Notes: generated from the sequence alone by a model not told the origin. A stretch of DNA of 64,000 bases from Bradyrhizobium sp. JYMT SZCCT0428 (GCF_018131075.1 NZ_JAFCLS010000015.1:62001-126000), one strand, 5' to 3'. Numbered from the stretch's first letter, positions 31,657 through 40,778 are shown. Numbers and translations are program-made.

Positions 31657-32529
31657 CTAGCCGGCGCTCGACTGATCGAAGGCGCGACGGCCTTCGGACC
31701 GGATCAGGTCGAGACAATCCTTCTTCAGCGCGAGGTAGGCAGGATCGAGCATGATGGCGTTGGAACGCGGCCGCGGCAGATCGACGCCGAGATCGCGCAG
31801 GATGCGTCCGGGGCCCGCGCTCATGATCAGGACCCGGTCCGCCAGCAGAATGGCCTCATCGATGTCGTGGGTGACGAACACGACCGTTGCATCGATGCGT
31901 TCGCGCAATTCGAGCAGGCTGTCCTGCATCACGCTGCGGGTCTGAGCGTCGAGCGCGCCGAACGGCTCGTCCATCAACAGCACGCGCGGCTGGTTGGCAA
32001 GCGCGCGTGCAATCGCAACGCGCTGCTGCATGCCGCCGGAGAGCGTGTGCGGATAGGCGTCGGCGAAACGATTGAGACCGATCATCTCGATCAGCCCATC
32101 CGCAATCGCCCGGGCCTCGCTCCGCGACTTGCCCAGCATGCGCGGACCATGGGCGATGTTCTTGCGGACGGATTTCCAGGGAAACAGGTGCGGCTGCTGG
32201 AACACCATGCCGACATCGGGCCGCGGGCGCTGCATCGGCCTGCCGTCCACAGTCACCGCGCCGCTGTACGGCGTCTCCAGGCCCGCGATGGTGTTGAGCA
32301 CCGTCGACTTGCCGCATCCGGATGGTCCCACGATGCAGACAAACTCGCCGTGAGCCACGCTGAACGTCACCCGATCGACGGCGATCACCTGCCCCTGCGG
32401 CGTGTCGAACACGATGCTGAGGTCGGCGACGCTGATGATGGTGCGAGCCACCGCGCGTTCTCCTGCAGGTGACGGCTGTGGATGTGCAAGCGCCAACGCG
32501 GCGTCGGACCGGTGTACCATCTGCTTCAT
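31657..32529 (-). CDS. ABC importer ATPase, SsuB/TauB/NrtD type
   Basis: 290 residues. Walker A GPSGCGKSTVLNTIAGLE near residue 73, Q-loop MVFQQPHLFPWKSV near 118, signature LSGGMQQRVAIARAL near 168, Walker B VLLMDEPFGALD near 190, switch His VFVTHDIDEAILLAD near 222. The FQQPHLFPWKSV and HDIDEA forms are typical of nitrate/sulfonate/taurine importers. The ATG at 32529 overlaps the permease stop (ATGA), giving a normal length; about 25 residues before the domain are extra. The stop codon touches a dispersed repeat. It belongs with the permease and frameshifted binding protein upstream. Confidence 0.88.
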   Translation of the reverse strand: MKQMVHRSDAALALAHPQPSPAGERAVARTIISVADLSIVFDTPQGQVIAVDRVTFSVAHGEFVCIVGPSGCGKSTVLNTIAGLETPYSGAVTVDGRPMQRPRPDVGMVFQQPHLFPWKSVRKNIAHGPRMLGKSRSEARAIADGLIEMIGLNRFADAYPHTLSGGMQQRVAIARALANQPRVLLMDEPFGALDAQTRSVMQDSLLELRERIDATVVFVTHDIDEAILLADRVLIMSAGPGRILRDLGVDLPRPRSNAIMLDPAYLALKKDCLDLIRSEGRRAFDQSSAG

Positions 32530-33272
32530 CGCCACCACACCGTGCGTTCCGCGACCGCCGCGAACAGGCGGTCGGCGATAAACGACATCAACCCGAGCGC
32601 TGCCAATCCGCCCATCACCTGGCCGGTCTGCAGATTCTGCTGCGCGATCTCGATCCGGTAGACGATGCCGGCAAAGGCCCCCGCCAGTTCGGCCGCCACC
32701 AGCGTGTAGAATGAAATGCTGATCGCGGTTCGAAGCCCGACCACGATGTAGGGCAAGGCGCCGAGCAGCACGATCTCCTGCAGCATCTGGCGCCGCGGCG
32801 TCCCGAGCATCAGCGCCGCCCGAATCAGGCCGCGGTCGACCTTCTGCACGCCGATATGCGTCGACAGCCACACCGTGAAGAAGACGCCCCAGACCACCAG
32901 GAACAGCTTGCCCGTTTCAGACAGGCCGAACCAGAGGATCACGATCGGAACGAACGCGATCGGCGGGATCGGCCGCAGGATATGAAACAGCGGCGACAGC
33001 AGGCTTGATACCAGCGCAAACTGCCCGGTGAGAACGCCGAGCGCTATGCCAAGCGCCGCGCCCACCACGAACCCGGTCACGACGCGATAGAGGCTCGCCC
33101 CGAGATCGAGGAAGAACTGCCCGCTTCGCACCCACTCGACCAAGGCGACCGCAACGACCGACGGCGGCGGAAACAGCACGGCGTTGACGATCCCGGACCG
33201 CGCGATCACTTCCCACGCCACGACAAAGAGCGGGATCGAAAGCGCGCCGACCAGGATATTGATCCGCTTCAT
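32526..33272 (-). CDS. ABC importer permease, SsuC/TauC type
   Basis: 248 residues with about six membrane helices (LVGALSIPLFVVAWEV at the N-terminus). The cytoplasmic loop that docks to the ATPase reads RAALMLGTPRRQMLQEIVLLGALP near 160 (shown in part), matching the EAA motif of BPD_transp_1 permeases. It follows the binding-protein gene by 3 bases and overlaps the ATPase gene by 4, so the three form one operon. Substrate class (sulfonate, taurine, nitrate, riboflavin or hydroxymethylpyrimidine precursors) cannot be read from the permease. Confidence 0.87.
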   Translation of the reverse strand: MKRINILVGALSIPLFVVAWEVIARSGIVNAVLFPPPSVVAVALVEWVRSGQFFLDLGASLYRVVTGFVVGAALGIALGVLTGQFALVSSLLSPLFHILRPIPPIAFVPIVILWFGLSETGKLFLVVWGVFFTVWLSTHIGVQKVDRGLIRAALMLGTPRRQMLQEIVLLGALPYIVVGLRTAISISFYTLVAAELAGAFAGIVYRIEIAQQNLQTGQVMGGLAALGLMSFIADRLFAAVAERTVWWR

Positions 33273-33275
33273 CTT

Positions 33276-34276
33276 CTATTTGGCCGAGACGGTGACGCGG
33301 CTGGCATCGATGCCGCGCAGCGGTTCGAGCGCCAGCACCTTGGTGAAGTCAGGCATCGCCGCGCCCGGCGGGTGGTTGCCGCTCTCCAGCCGCCACGCCG
33401 CATGCAGCTTGAGAATGCCGAGCAGCTGATCGTCGATACGGACGCGGTAGATGTAGTCCTGCCAGATCGCAGCGAGTTCGTCGCGCTTCATGCCGACGAT
33501 GTCGGCGATGGTCGTGATCGCCTCGTCCGGGTTGGCCTTCAGCCACGCCTCGGCGTCCAGCAAGGCCCGCAAGAATTTCTGAACCAGCGGACCGTTGGCG
33601 TCGAGATAGGGCCGCGTCACCACGATGTTGAATGTCTCGGAGTAAATACCCTTGGTGTCCAGCAGCACCGCGTTCTCGCCGAGCGCCTTTCTGGCGTTGG
33701 CGATATGCGGCTCCCAGGTATCGAACGCGTCGATGCTGCCGGCCGCCATCGCCGGCAGCATTTCCGCGGCCGCAAATTGACCAGCGTCACGTCGCCCGGC
33801 GTCAGGTCCGCGGCCTTCAGCAGCGTCGCGGTGTAGACCTCGCTGCCGGTGCCGGCGGTGAAACCGATCTTCTTGCCGCGCAGGTCGGCCTTGGTCCTGA
33901 TCCCGGCCTTTGCCGCCGTCATGGTCTTGAGATCGGAGTATTCCATGCCGGCGACGAACGCGATCGGCTGGTTGGCCATCGCCGCGGCGGTCACCGGCGC
34001 TTCGGCCGTGGTTGCAAAGTCTGCGCCGCCGCCGAGCACGGTATCCAGGCATTGCTTGCCCGAGGTGAAGTTGGCGACGGTAATGTCGAGCCCCTGCTTT
34101 TCGAACATTCCCTTCGCCTTGGCGACGATGACGAGGCCCGATATCGGACCGAGATTCTGCGCCAGCCGCGCTTTCACAAGATCCTGTGCCGCCGCCATCG
34201 TGGGCGCGGCGATCGACCAGCAGAGCACGGCACATGCCGCAAACGCGGCGGCGGGGATGGATCTGGCGCGCGGCAT
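33276..34276 (-). pseudogene. ABC importer substrate-binding protein (NMT1/SsuA-like), one frameshift
   Basis: The gene starts MPRARSIPAAAFAA with a signal peptide (cleavage near TMAAAQ), reads an SsuA/NMT1-like fold (ISGLVIVAKAKGMFEKQGLD, GGGADFATTAEAP) to VTLVNL, and then the frame breaks at about 33778. The continuation AAAEMLPAMAAGSIDAFDTW to the normal C-terminus is in the next frame. The break is one missing base in a GC-rich AATTTGCGGCCGCGG stretch, so a sequencing or consensus error is as likely as a true mutation. Restored, the protein would have about 333 residues, full length. It lies 3 bases before the permease gene. If the shift is real, the importer lacks its binding protein. 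Confidence 0.82.
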
Positions 34277-34637
34277 GAGTGATCTCCATAGGCCGCCAGG
34301 GGTTCTGACGGCATGCTCGGTGACAATGATGGCGCCGGCCCCTGACCGGTCCCACCGCAAGCCCCGCGTCCTCCCTTTGGACCTCCCGGCCAGCCTGTTG
34401 GGACCGTTGAGGTGATCCCGCTGTTTTCCGAGATGCGGATCGTCGGCCATGGCCCCCGTCCAAGGAAGCAATTAATCGACATTGGATGCGGGCAGGCGCG
34501 ACGTGACGCAGGGGTGCTTGCGCACCCCCGGTCACGAGGTCGGGTCATCGCTTGATTGGATTTGGCTTGATTGGATTTGCGGTCAGGCGGCCGGTCGAGA
34601 CACCGCCCGCCAACACAGCCGGCCCAGGAAAGGTGGC
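34277..34637. other. Intergenic region with tandem repeat and hairpin
   Basis: No gene is recognised between the importer operon start and the degP terminator. It holds a hairpin at about 34503-34536 (GTGAC and GGGGTGC arms facing GCACCCC and GTCAC) and a perfect 15-base tandem duplication, GCTTGATTGGATTTG, at 34550-34564 and 34565-34579. The importer promoter (minus strand) should be here. I looked for thiamine, cobalamin, SAM and guanidine riboswitch cores and did not find them. Confidence 0.5.
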
Positions 34638-34670
34638 GGGAAAGGCGGCGAAAAGCGCCGCCGCTTTCCC
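34638..34670 (-). terminator. Hairpin after degP
   Basis: GGGAAA with GGCGGCG on one side pairs with CGCCGCC and TTTCCC on the other, loop CTTTT on the minus strand. It begins 9 bases after the degP stop. The T-tract is weak (TTTCCC), so it is a probable, not certain, terminator. Confidence 0.55.
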
Positions 34671-34678
34671 GAAGCTTG

Positions 34679-36193
34679 TTACTGCACGAGCAGCGGAACG
34701 AAGCGCAACTCGCCTTCGCCGTTGGCAACCATCAGCAGGACCGACTTGCGCCCGTCCTTCTTGATCTGATCGACCCGCTTCTTGACGTCGGCGGTGTTCG
34801 TCACCGCCTCCTGCGCCACCTCGACGATGACGTCGCCGGCGGACAGCCGCTTCTCGGCGGCATCGGAGGCGTTGTCGACGCCGGTGATGACGACGCCCTT
34901 GACGCTGTCCTTGATCTTGTACTTGCCGCGCAGATCCTTGCTCAGCGCGGCCAGATCGAGACCAAGCACCTTCTGCGTCACCGGCTTCTCGGCGACGGGC
35001 TCGTCCTTCGACTTGGCGGCGGCCTGCTGCACCTTCTCGTTATCCTCGAGCCGGCCGAGCGTCACCTTCTTGGTCTCCTCCGCGCCCTTGCGGATGACGA
35101 CGACTTCGACTTCTTTGCCGACCGCGGTGTCGGCGACCACGCGCGACAGGTCCTTCGGATCCTTGACGTCCTTGCCGTCGAACTTGACCACGACGTCGCC
35201 AGGCTCGATCCCGGCGGGCTTGGCCGGGCCCTTGTCGTCGATGCCGGCGACCAGCGCGCCACGCGCCGGCTTGATATTAAGGCTTTCGGCGATCTCGTCC
35301 GTGACCTGCTGGATGCGGACGCCGAGCCAGCCACGGCGCAGCTCGCCGAACTCCCGGAGCTGATTGACGACGCCAATCACGGTCTTCGAAGGCACCGCGA
35401 AGCCGAGGCCGATCGAACCGCCGGTCGGCGAGATGATCAGCGTGTTGACGCCGACCACTTCGCCCTCGAGATTGAACAGCGGACCGCCGGAATTGCCGCG
35501 GTTGATGGAGGCGTCGGTCTGGATGTAGCTGTCGTAGGGCCCCTGGCTGATATCGCGGTTGCGCGCCGAGACGATGCCGGCCGTCACCGAGCCGCCGAGG
35601 CTGAAGGGATTGCCGATCGCAATCACCCATTCGCCGAGACGCAGCTTGTCGGACTCGCCGAACTTGACCGCGACCAGCGGCTTCACCGGCTTGAATTTCA
35701 ACACCGCGATATCGGTCTTCTTGTCGACGCCGACCAGTTCGGCCCTGATCTTGGTGCCGTCGTTCATGATGATGTTGATCTCGTCGGCATCCGCGATGAC
35801 GTGATTATTGGTGACGACGACGCCAGCGGTATCGATGATAAAACCGGAGCCGAGCGAATTGGTCTTGCGCGGCTGCATCTCGCTTCGCTCGCCGCCCTTG
35901 GGAGCGCCGCCGCGCCGGTTCTTGAAGAAGTCGTCGAAGAATTCCTCGAACGGCGAACCCGGCGGCAATTGCGGCGTGGCCTGCCGGTCGCCGCCGCCAC
36001 CACCCTTGGCCTCGACGTTCTGCGAGGTCGAGATATTGACGACGGCGTCGATCACCTTTTCGGCGATGTCGGCGATGCCGTCCGGGCCCCGCGCGAAAGC
36101 CGGCGCTGAAGCCAGAGCGGCGACAGCGCCGAGTGAAATCGCAGCCCCCATCATGCGCAGGCGACGGCTCAAAGCGGGTCTGGCTCCGGTCAT
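34679..36193 (-). CDS. degP: Periplasmic serine protease DegP/HtrA (Do family)
   Basis: 504 residues. A signal peptide (RRLRMMGAAISLGAVAALAS, cleavage at AFA) leads to a trypsin-like domain with His in VVTNNHVIADAD near 135, Asp in KKTDIAVLKF near 163 and Ser in INRGNSGGPLFN near 237. Two PDZ domains follow (about 290-380 and 420-500). A long LA-loop with FEEFFDDFFKNRR is typical of the family. It degrades and refolds misfolded envelope proteins. It is the last gene of the hflK-hflC-DUF2065-degP group; a dispersed repeat lies between it and DUF2065, so it may have its own promoter. Confidence 0.96.
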   Translation of the reverse strand: MTGARPALSRRLRMMGAAISLGAVAALASAPAFARGPDGIADIAEKVIDAVVNISTSQNVEAKGGGGGDRQATPQLPPGSPFEEFFDDFFKNRRGGAPKGGERSEMQPRKTNSLGSGFIIDTAGVVVTNNHVIADADEINIIMNDGTKIRAELVGVDKKTDIAVLKFKPVKPLVAVKFGESDKLRLGEWVIAIGNPFSLGGSVTAGIVSARNRDISQGPYDSYIQTDASINRGNSGGPLFNLEGEVVGVNTLIISPTGGSIGLGFAVPSKTVIGVVNQLREFGELRRGWLGVRIQQVTDEIAESLNIKPARGALVAGIDDKGPAKPAGIEPGDVVVKFDGKDVKDPKDLSRVVADTAVGKEVEVVVIRKGAEETKKVTLGRLEDNEKVQQAAAKSKDEPVAEKPVTQKVLGLDLAALSKDLRGKYKIKDSVKGVVITGVDNASDAAEKRLSAGDVIVEVAQEAVTNTADVKKRVDQIKKDGRKSVLLMVANGEGELRFVPLLVQ

Positions 36194-36348
36194 GTCAGCT
36201 TCTCTCCAGCGGGTCGATTTGGGGTCCACAGTGCGCCCGAACGGGTCCGAGGCGCAAGCATTTGAACCGGGCATTTCGGCGAAAAACCGGCCATCGGCGG
36301 CTCACGATTTCGTTGATTCCGCAGGCGATTTTTTTGGTTATTCCAAGG

Positions 36349-36439
36349 CGCATCGAAGATGCGAACCTCAGGGGCGCAATTGCGCCCTGGGGAATTTCGA
36401 GATTCCGGGTTCGATGCTTCGCATCGCCCCGGAATGACA
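36349..36439. repeat. Dispersed palindromic repeat between DUF2065 and degP
   Basis: Contains a perfect 16-bp palindrome GGGCGCAATTGCGCCC at 36372-36387 and a second hairpin (CCGGG, CGATGC ... GCATCG, CCCGG) at about 36404-36432. The TTCCGGG and CCCGGAATGAC core is the type found in many intergenic copies in Bradyrhizobium (general knowledge). Confidence 0.75.
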
Positions 36440-36447
36440 AGACCCAA

Positions 36448-36648
36448 CTAGCGGCGAACCAGCCAGATCAGGAGCAGGCCCACGACCGCCGATCCGATGC
36501 CCACCGCGCGCAGAATGTTGTCCGGCGTCGTCATCGCGCTCTTCATCGCCCGGCGCATCCAGGCCGGGCTTGCCGCGAACATCAGGCCTTCCAGCACAAA
36601 CAGGATTCCCAGGCCGATGAGGAAGTCGGCAAACGCTATGGACCTCAT
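36448..36648 (-). CDS. DUF2065 small membrane protein
   Basis: 66 residues with two hydrophobic helices: DFLIGLGILFVLEGLMFA at 8-25 and AVGIGSAVVGLLLIWLV at 48-64, separated by a basic stretch AWMRRAMKSAM. This is DUF2065 (YjeT-like), which commonly sits next to hflC in proteobacteria, exactly as here (92 bases downstream of hflC). Function unknown, perhaps assisting HflKC. The ATG at 36648 follows GGGAGG some ten bases earlier. Confidence 0.85.
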   Translation of the reverse strand: MRSIAFADFLIGLGILFVLEGLMFAASPAWMRRAMKSAMTTPDNILRAVGIGSAVVGLLLIWLVRR

Positions 36649-36739
36649 CGGATGGCAACCTCCCGCTGAACGCAGTTCTTGCTTTTGTCGCAGGCGAAGC
36701 GGGGTCCGCTTCGCCTGATATGGTGTGGCCGGCCGGAAG

Positions 36740-37648
36740 CTATTGCTTCGGCGCGGCTGGTGCGGCGGCGGCCGGCGGGTGGCCGGCCGAATTGGCGAAG
36801 AAGCGGAAGAACTCCGAATCCGGCCGCAGCAGGAAGCGGGTGTCGTTGCTGCGAAGTCCGGTCTCATAGGCCGACATCGAGCGGTAGAAGGCGAAGAAGT
36901 CGGGATCCTTGCCATAGGCCTCGGCGAACAGGCGGTTGCGCTCGGCGTCGCCGGCACCACGCGTCTGTTCGGCCGTCGAATTGGCTTCCGCGATGATGAC
37001 GGTCGCCTCACGATCGGCCTTCGACCTGATCTCCTGCGCCTTCTGTCCGCCCTGGGCGCGGAACTCGGCGGCTTCACGCGCCCGTTCGGTCTGCATGCGC
37101 TGATAGACCGCCTGGCTGTTTTGCTCCGGCAGATCGGCGCGGCGGATTCGCACGTCGACCACCTGGATGCCGTAACCGTCGGCTTCCTTGTCGAGCTGTT
37201 CGCGAATACGCAGCATCAGGGCTTCGCGCTCGTCGCGCACCACCGTGATGAAGGAGACCTCGCCCAGCACGCGGCGCAGCGCCGCGTTCAGCAACGTGGT
37301 GAGCTGGACGTTGGCGGCCTGGATCGAGCCGATGCTCTGATAGAAGCGCAGCGCGTTCTTGATGCGGTAGCGGGCGAAGGCGTCGACCACCAGCCGCTTC
37401 TGGTCCGAAGCGATCACTTCCTGCGACGGATTTTCCAGATCGAGGATGCGCTTGTCGATCGAGATGACGGTGTCGATGAACGGCGCCTTGAAGTTCAGGC
37501 CCGGTTCGGTGACGACGCGGATGGGTTCACCGAGCCGCACCACCAGCACTTGCTGGGTCTGGTCGACGGTGAAGACGGAGCTGTAGCCGAAGATGACGAC
37601 GACGAACAGCGTGATCAGGAGGACAATGCCTGTGACGGGAGACCTCAT
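36740..37648 (-). CDS. hflC: Protease modulator HflC
   Basis: 302 residues. An N-terminal membrane anchor (TGIVLLITLFVVVIFGYSS) is followed by the SPFH domain (DQTQQVLVVRLGEPIRVV to about 200) and a long coiled coil. A C-terminal Ala/Pro stretch ends it. With HflK it forms the large membrane ring that encloses FtsH and restrains its proteolysis. The ATG at 37648 overlaps the hflK stop (ATGA at 37645-37648). All expected regions are intact. Confidence 0.95.
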   Translation of the reverse strand: MRSPVTGIVLLITLFVVVIFGYSSVFTVDQTQQVLVVRLGEPIRVVTEPGLNFKAPFIDTVISIDKRILDLENPSQEVIASDQKRLVVDAFARYRIKNALRFYQSIGSIQAANVQLTTLLNAALRRVLGEVSFITVVRDEREALMLRIREQLDKEADGYGIQVVDVRIRRADLPEQNSQAVYQRMQTERAREAAEFRAQGGQKAQEIRSKADREATVIIAEANSTAEQTRGAGDAERNRLFAEAYGKDPDFFAFYRSMSAYETGLRSNDTRFLLRPDSEFFRFFANSAGHPPAAAAPAAPKQ

Positions 37649-38793
37649 CGGTTGCCTCCCTGCTGCTGCTGCTGACCGGTGGCGGGCGGCGCCGGCGTTC
37701 GCCGCGGCGACAATTCGTTGAGCGGCAGATACGGCACCATGTTCTGTGCATTCGAACCGCCGTCATAGACGAGCTTCTCGGCATTGGCGAGGATACGTTC
37801 CATCGTCTCGAGATAAATTCGCTGCCGCGTCACGTCTTTCGCCTTGTTGTATTCGTCATAGACTTTCAGGAAGCGCGCGCTCTGGCCCTTGGCCTCGGCG
37901 ACCGCCTGTTCCTTGTAACCTTCGGCGACCTGCAGGATCTGCGCGGCGCGGCCGCGCGCGTCCGGAACGACGCGGTTGGCGTAGGTCTGGGCTTCGTTCT
38001 GCAGACGCTCGAGATCGGCGCGGGCGGCCTGCACGTCGCGGAACGCGTCGATCACCTGCGCGGGCGGATCGACCTTCTGCATCTGTACCTGCGTGATCTG
38101 AACGCCCGAACCATAATTGTCGAGCGTCTTCTGCATCAGTTCCTGCACACCGGCTTCCGTGGTGGTGCGGGCGCCGGTCAGGATCGGCTGGATGTTGGAA
38201 CGGCCGATCACTTCGCGCATCGCGCTTTCGGCGACCGCCTTCACTGTGCCTTCAGGGTTCTGGATGTTGAAGAGGAAATTGCCGACGCCGTCGGGCTTGA
38301 TCCGCCACAGCACCGTGAAGTCGACGTCGACGATGTTCTCGTCGCCGGTCAGCATCAGGCTTTCTTCCGGCACGTCGCGCATGGTTCGGCCGCGGCCGCT
38401 CGGATCGCTGATCAGCGTCATGCCGATCGAGATGGTGGAAACGCGCAGCGCCTTCGGCAACAGCACGGTCTCGATCGGATACGGCAGATGGTAGTTCAGG
38501 CCGGGCTGCACGGTCTTGATGTGCTTGCCGAAGCGCAGGATCACGCCGAGTTCTTCCGACTGAACGCGGAAGAAGCCCGACAGGAACCAGATCGCCAGCG
38601 CGCCGATCAGAACCAGCGCGATGCCCATGCCACTGAAATGGCCGCCGGGCAGAAGATTCTGCAGCTTGTCCTGGCCGCGGCGCAGAAGGTCCTCAAGATC
38701 GGGCGGGCGCGGCCCAACCGATTGAGGTCCGTTGCCCCACGGTCCCTTCGGACCCGAGCCCCACGGGCCCCCGCCTTGATTCTTCCACGGCAT
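37645..38793 (-). CDS. hflK: Protease modulator HflK
   Basis: 382 residues. A Gly/Pro-rich cytoplasmic N-terminus (PWKNQGGGPWGSGPKG) precedes one helix (MGIALVLIGALAIWFLSGFF near 55-74), the SPFH domain (SEELGVILRFGKHIKT onward) and a coiled coil. A Gln run is at the C-terminus. The protein partners HflC in the FtsH-regulating complex. The ATG at 38793 follows GGAGGAGAC, which decides the start. It is 169 bases after folA, and that gap may hold the promoter for hflKC. Confidence 0.95.
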   Translation of the reverse strand: MPWKNQGGGPWGSGPKGPWGNGPQSVGPRPPDLEDLLRRGQDKLQNLLPGGHFSGMGIALVLIGALAIWFLSGFFRVQSEELGVILRFGKHIKTVQPGLNYHLPYPIETVLLPKALRVSTISIGMTLISDPSGRGRTMRDVPEESLMLTGDENIVDVDFTVLWRIKPDGVGNFLFNIQNPEGTVKAVAESAMREVIGRSNIQPILTGARTTTEAGVQELMQKTLDNYGSGVQITQVQMQKVDPPAQVIDAFRDVQAARADLERLQNEAQTYANRVVPDARGRAAQILQVAEGYKEQAVAEAKGQSARFLKVYDEYNKAKDVTRQRIYLETMERILANAEKLVYDGGSNAQNMVPYLPLNELSPRRTPAPPATGQQQQQGGNR

Positions 38794-38962
38794 ATAAAAG
38801 TCTCCTCCGCGGGCCCGGGTCCGCCTGATTGGGCAAAATGCCCGGCCTCGCATGTCCGACCGGCTTTATAGGGGACCGCCCGGGCCCTTACAACGCAAGC
38901 TTATGGTCTGAAGCAGCTATGATTGGGGCCATAATTGTCAATGCAAACATTGGCTAGCGAGG

Positions 38963-39490
38963 TTAATGCGACAATTGACGCGTGCCGCGCCGACGAAATG
39001 TCACATAGGAGAACTCGGCGCTGTCGTCGGGTCCGGCCGGATTTCGCACGCGCGCGACCTCTTCCCAGTCGGAAGCCGCAATTGCGGCGAAACGGGTATC
39101 GCCGTCGGGCCGGGCATGCACCTCGGTGATTTCCAGCCGATCGGCACGATCGATCCAATGCGCGTAGATTTCCGCGCCGCCGATGATCGCGATCTCAGTG
39201 GCGAAACGTCGCAGCGCATCGCCGGTGGCGATCGCCTCGGCGTCGGCAAGGGAAGTGGTGACCACGGCGCCCTCCGCGCGCCAGGCGGCATCGCGCGTCA
39301 CCACGATGTTGGTCCGCCCTGGGAGCGGCCGGCGCGGAAACGACTGGAAGGTCTTCCGGCCCATCACGATCGGCTTTCCCATCGTCATCGCCTTTAACCG
39401 CAGCATGTCGGATTTCAGCCGCCACGGGATGGCGCCGCCAGCACCGATCACGCCGTTTTCGGCGACCGCGACAATGAGAACAATTTCCAT
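38963..39490 (-). CDS. folA: Dihydrofolate reductase
   Basis: 175 residues. Typical blocks: IVAVAENGVIGAGGAIPWRL with the substrate-binding Trp near 23, MGRKTFQSFPRRPLPGRTNIV near 45-64, and IIGGAEIYAHWI near 103. The catalytic acid is Asp in the SDMLRLKAMT segment after the Trp loop. It makes tetrahydrofolate needed by thyA upstream. The start ATG overlaps the GNAT stop by one base (TGATG), so thyA, the acetyltransferase and folA are one operon. Confidence 0.95.
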   Translation of the reverse strand: MEIVLIVAVAENGVIGAGGAIPWRLKSDMLRLKAMTMGKPIVMGRKTFQSFPRRPLPGRTNIVVTRDAAWRAEGAVVTTSLADAEAIATGDALRRFATEIAIIGGAEIYAHWIDRADRLEITEVHARPDGDTRFAAIAASDWEEVARVRNPAGPDDSAEFSYVTFRRRGTRQLSH

Positions 39491-39975
39491 CAACGCGTCC
39501 CTTGCGCCAGCGCCGTCAACGCCGGTCCGCTTACCCGGCACACCGTCCACTCGTCCATCAGGACCGCGCCCAGCGATTTGTAAAAGTCGATCGACGGCGT
39601 ATTCCAGTCCAGCACCGACCATTGCAAGCGCGACCAGCCGTTGGCCACACATTGCTTCGCAAGCTGCGACAGCAGCGCCTTGCCGATGCCTTTGCCGCGC
39701 TGCGCCGGACGGACGAACAGATCCTCAAGATAGATGCCGGACCGGCCGCTAAAGGTTGAGAAATTGACGAACCAGACGGCGAAGCCGACCGGCTCGCCCT
39801 CCCATTCCGCAATCTCGCAAAACAGCCGCGGATGGCTGCCGAACAGCGCGGCGTCGATGTCAGCTTCGGTGGCCTCGACCTCGTGAAGCAGCTTTTCGTA
39901 CTCGGCGAGTTCGCGAACCAGGGACAAGACAAGCCCGGCTTCATCGGGGCGCGCGCGGCGGATAGCAAGGGCCAT
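39490..39975 (-). CDS. GNAT family N-acetyltransferase
   Basis: 161 residues. The acetyl-CoA loop is LFVRPAQRGKGIGKALLSQL (Arg/Gln-x-x-Gly-x-Gly/Ala) near 88-106, followed by RLQWSVLDWNTPSIDFYKSLGA, a form common in the diamine acetyltransferase-like (SSAT) subgroup. Substrate unknown: spermidine/diamine or another amine is a family-based guess. It lies between thyA (8 bases) and folA (overlap), so it is expressed with them, a common arrangement in Bradyrhizobium with no known reason. Confidence 0.88.
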   Translation of the reverse strand: MALAIRRARPDEAGLVLSLVRELAEYEKLLHEVEATEADIDAALFGSHPRLFCEIAEWEGEPVGFAVWFVNFSTFSGRSGIYLEDLFVRPAQRGKGIGKALLSQLAKQCVANGWSRLQWSVLDWNTPSIDFYKSLGAVLMDEWTVCRVSGPALTALAQGTR

Positions 39976-39983
39976 TCAATCGC

Positions 39984-40778
39984 TCACACCGCGACCGCAG
40001 CCTTGATATGCGGGTGCGGATCGTAGCCCTCGAGCGCGAAGTCCTCGTAACGGAACGCGAAGATGTCCTTGACGTCAGGATTGATCTTCATGACCGGCAG
40101 CGGCCGCGTCGGTCGCGTCAGTTGCAGCCGCGCCTGTTCGAGATGGTTGGAATACAGATGCGCGTCGCCGAGCGAGTGCACGAAGTCGCCGGCCTTCAAT
40201 CCCGTCACCTGCGCCACCATCATCGTCAGCAACGCGTAGGACGCGATGTTGAAGGGCACGCCGAGGAACACGTCGGCGGAGCGCTGATAGAGCTGGCACG
40301 ACAGCTTGCCATTGGCGACATAGAACTGGAACAGGCAGTGACAGGGCGGCAGCGCCATCTTGTCGACATCGGCCGGATTCCACGCGCTCACGATCAGGCG
40401 CCGCGAATCCGGGTTGCGCTTGATCATGTCGATGAGGTTGGAAATCTGGTCGATGCGGCGGCCATCGGGTGCCGGCCAGGATCGCCATTGCGAGCCATAG
40501 ACCGGGCCGAGGTCGCCATTGGCGTCGGCCCATTCGTCCCAGATCGAAACGCCGTTATCCCTAAGATATTTGATGTTGGTGTCGCCGGCCAGGAACCACA
40601 GCAATTCGTGCACGATCGCCTTCAGCGGCAGCCGCTTGGTGGTCAGCATCGGAAATCCGGCGCCGAGGTTGAAGCGCATCTGGTGACCGAAGATCGACAG
40701 CGTGCCGGTGCCGGTGCGGTCGTGCTTTTCCGCACCGTCGCTGAGGATCCGTTCGAGCAGGTCGTGGTACTGGTTCAT
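39984..40778 (-). CDS. thyA: Thymidylate synthase
   Basis: 264 residues, matching the short E. coli-type enzyme. The dUMP-binding Arg is in DRTGTGTLSIFGHQMRFNL near 20-38, the catalytic Cys in LPPCHCLFQFYV near 146, and NIASYALLTMMVAQV near 177 with GDAHLYSNH near 205. It methylates dUMP with methylene-tetrahydrofolate, giving dihydrofolate that the nearby folA product recycles. The ATG at 40778 is the first gene of the thyA-GNAT-folA unit. Confidence 0.97.
   Translation of the reverse strand: MNQYHDLLERILSDGAEKHDRTGTGTLSIFGHQMRFNLGAGFPMLTTKRLPLKAIVHELLWFLAGDTNIKYLRDNGVSIWDEWADANGDLGPVYGSQWRSWPAPDGRRIDQISNLIDMIKRNPDSRRLIVSAWNPADVDKMALPPCHCLFQFYVANGKLSCQLYQRSADVFLGVPFNIASYALLTMMVAQVTGLKAGDFVHSLGDAHLYSNHLEQARLQLTRPTRPLPVMKINPDVKDIFAFRYEDFALEGYDPHPHIKAAVAV

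Noticed and set aside
34290..34500. Possible riboswitch upstream of the SsuABC-like operon
   Set aside because: G-rich, purine-rich segments exist but the conserved cores of thiamine, cobalamin, SAM and guanidine riboswitches are absent.
34571..36109. Long open frame antisense to degP
   Set aside because: Shadow of degP; low-complexity product, no ribosome binding site.
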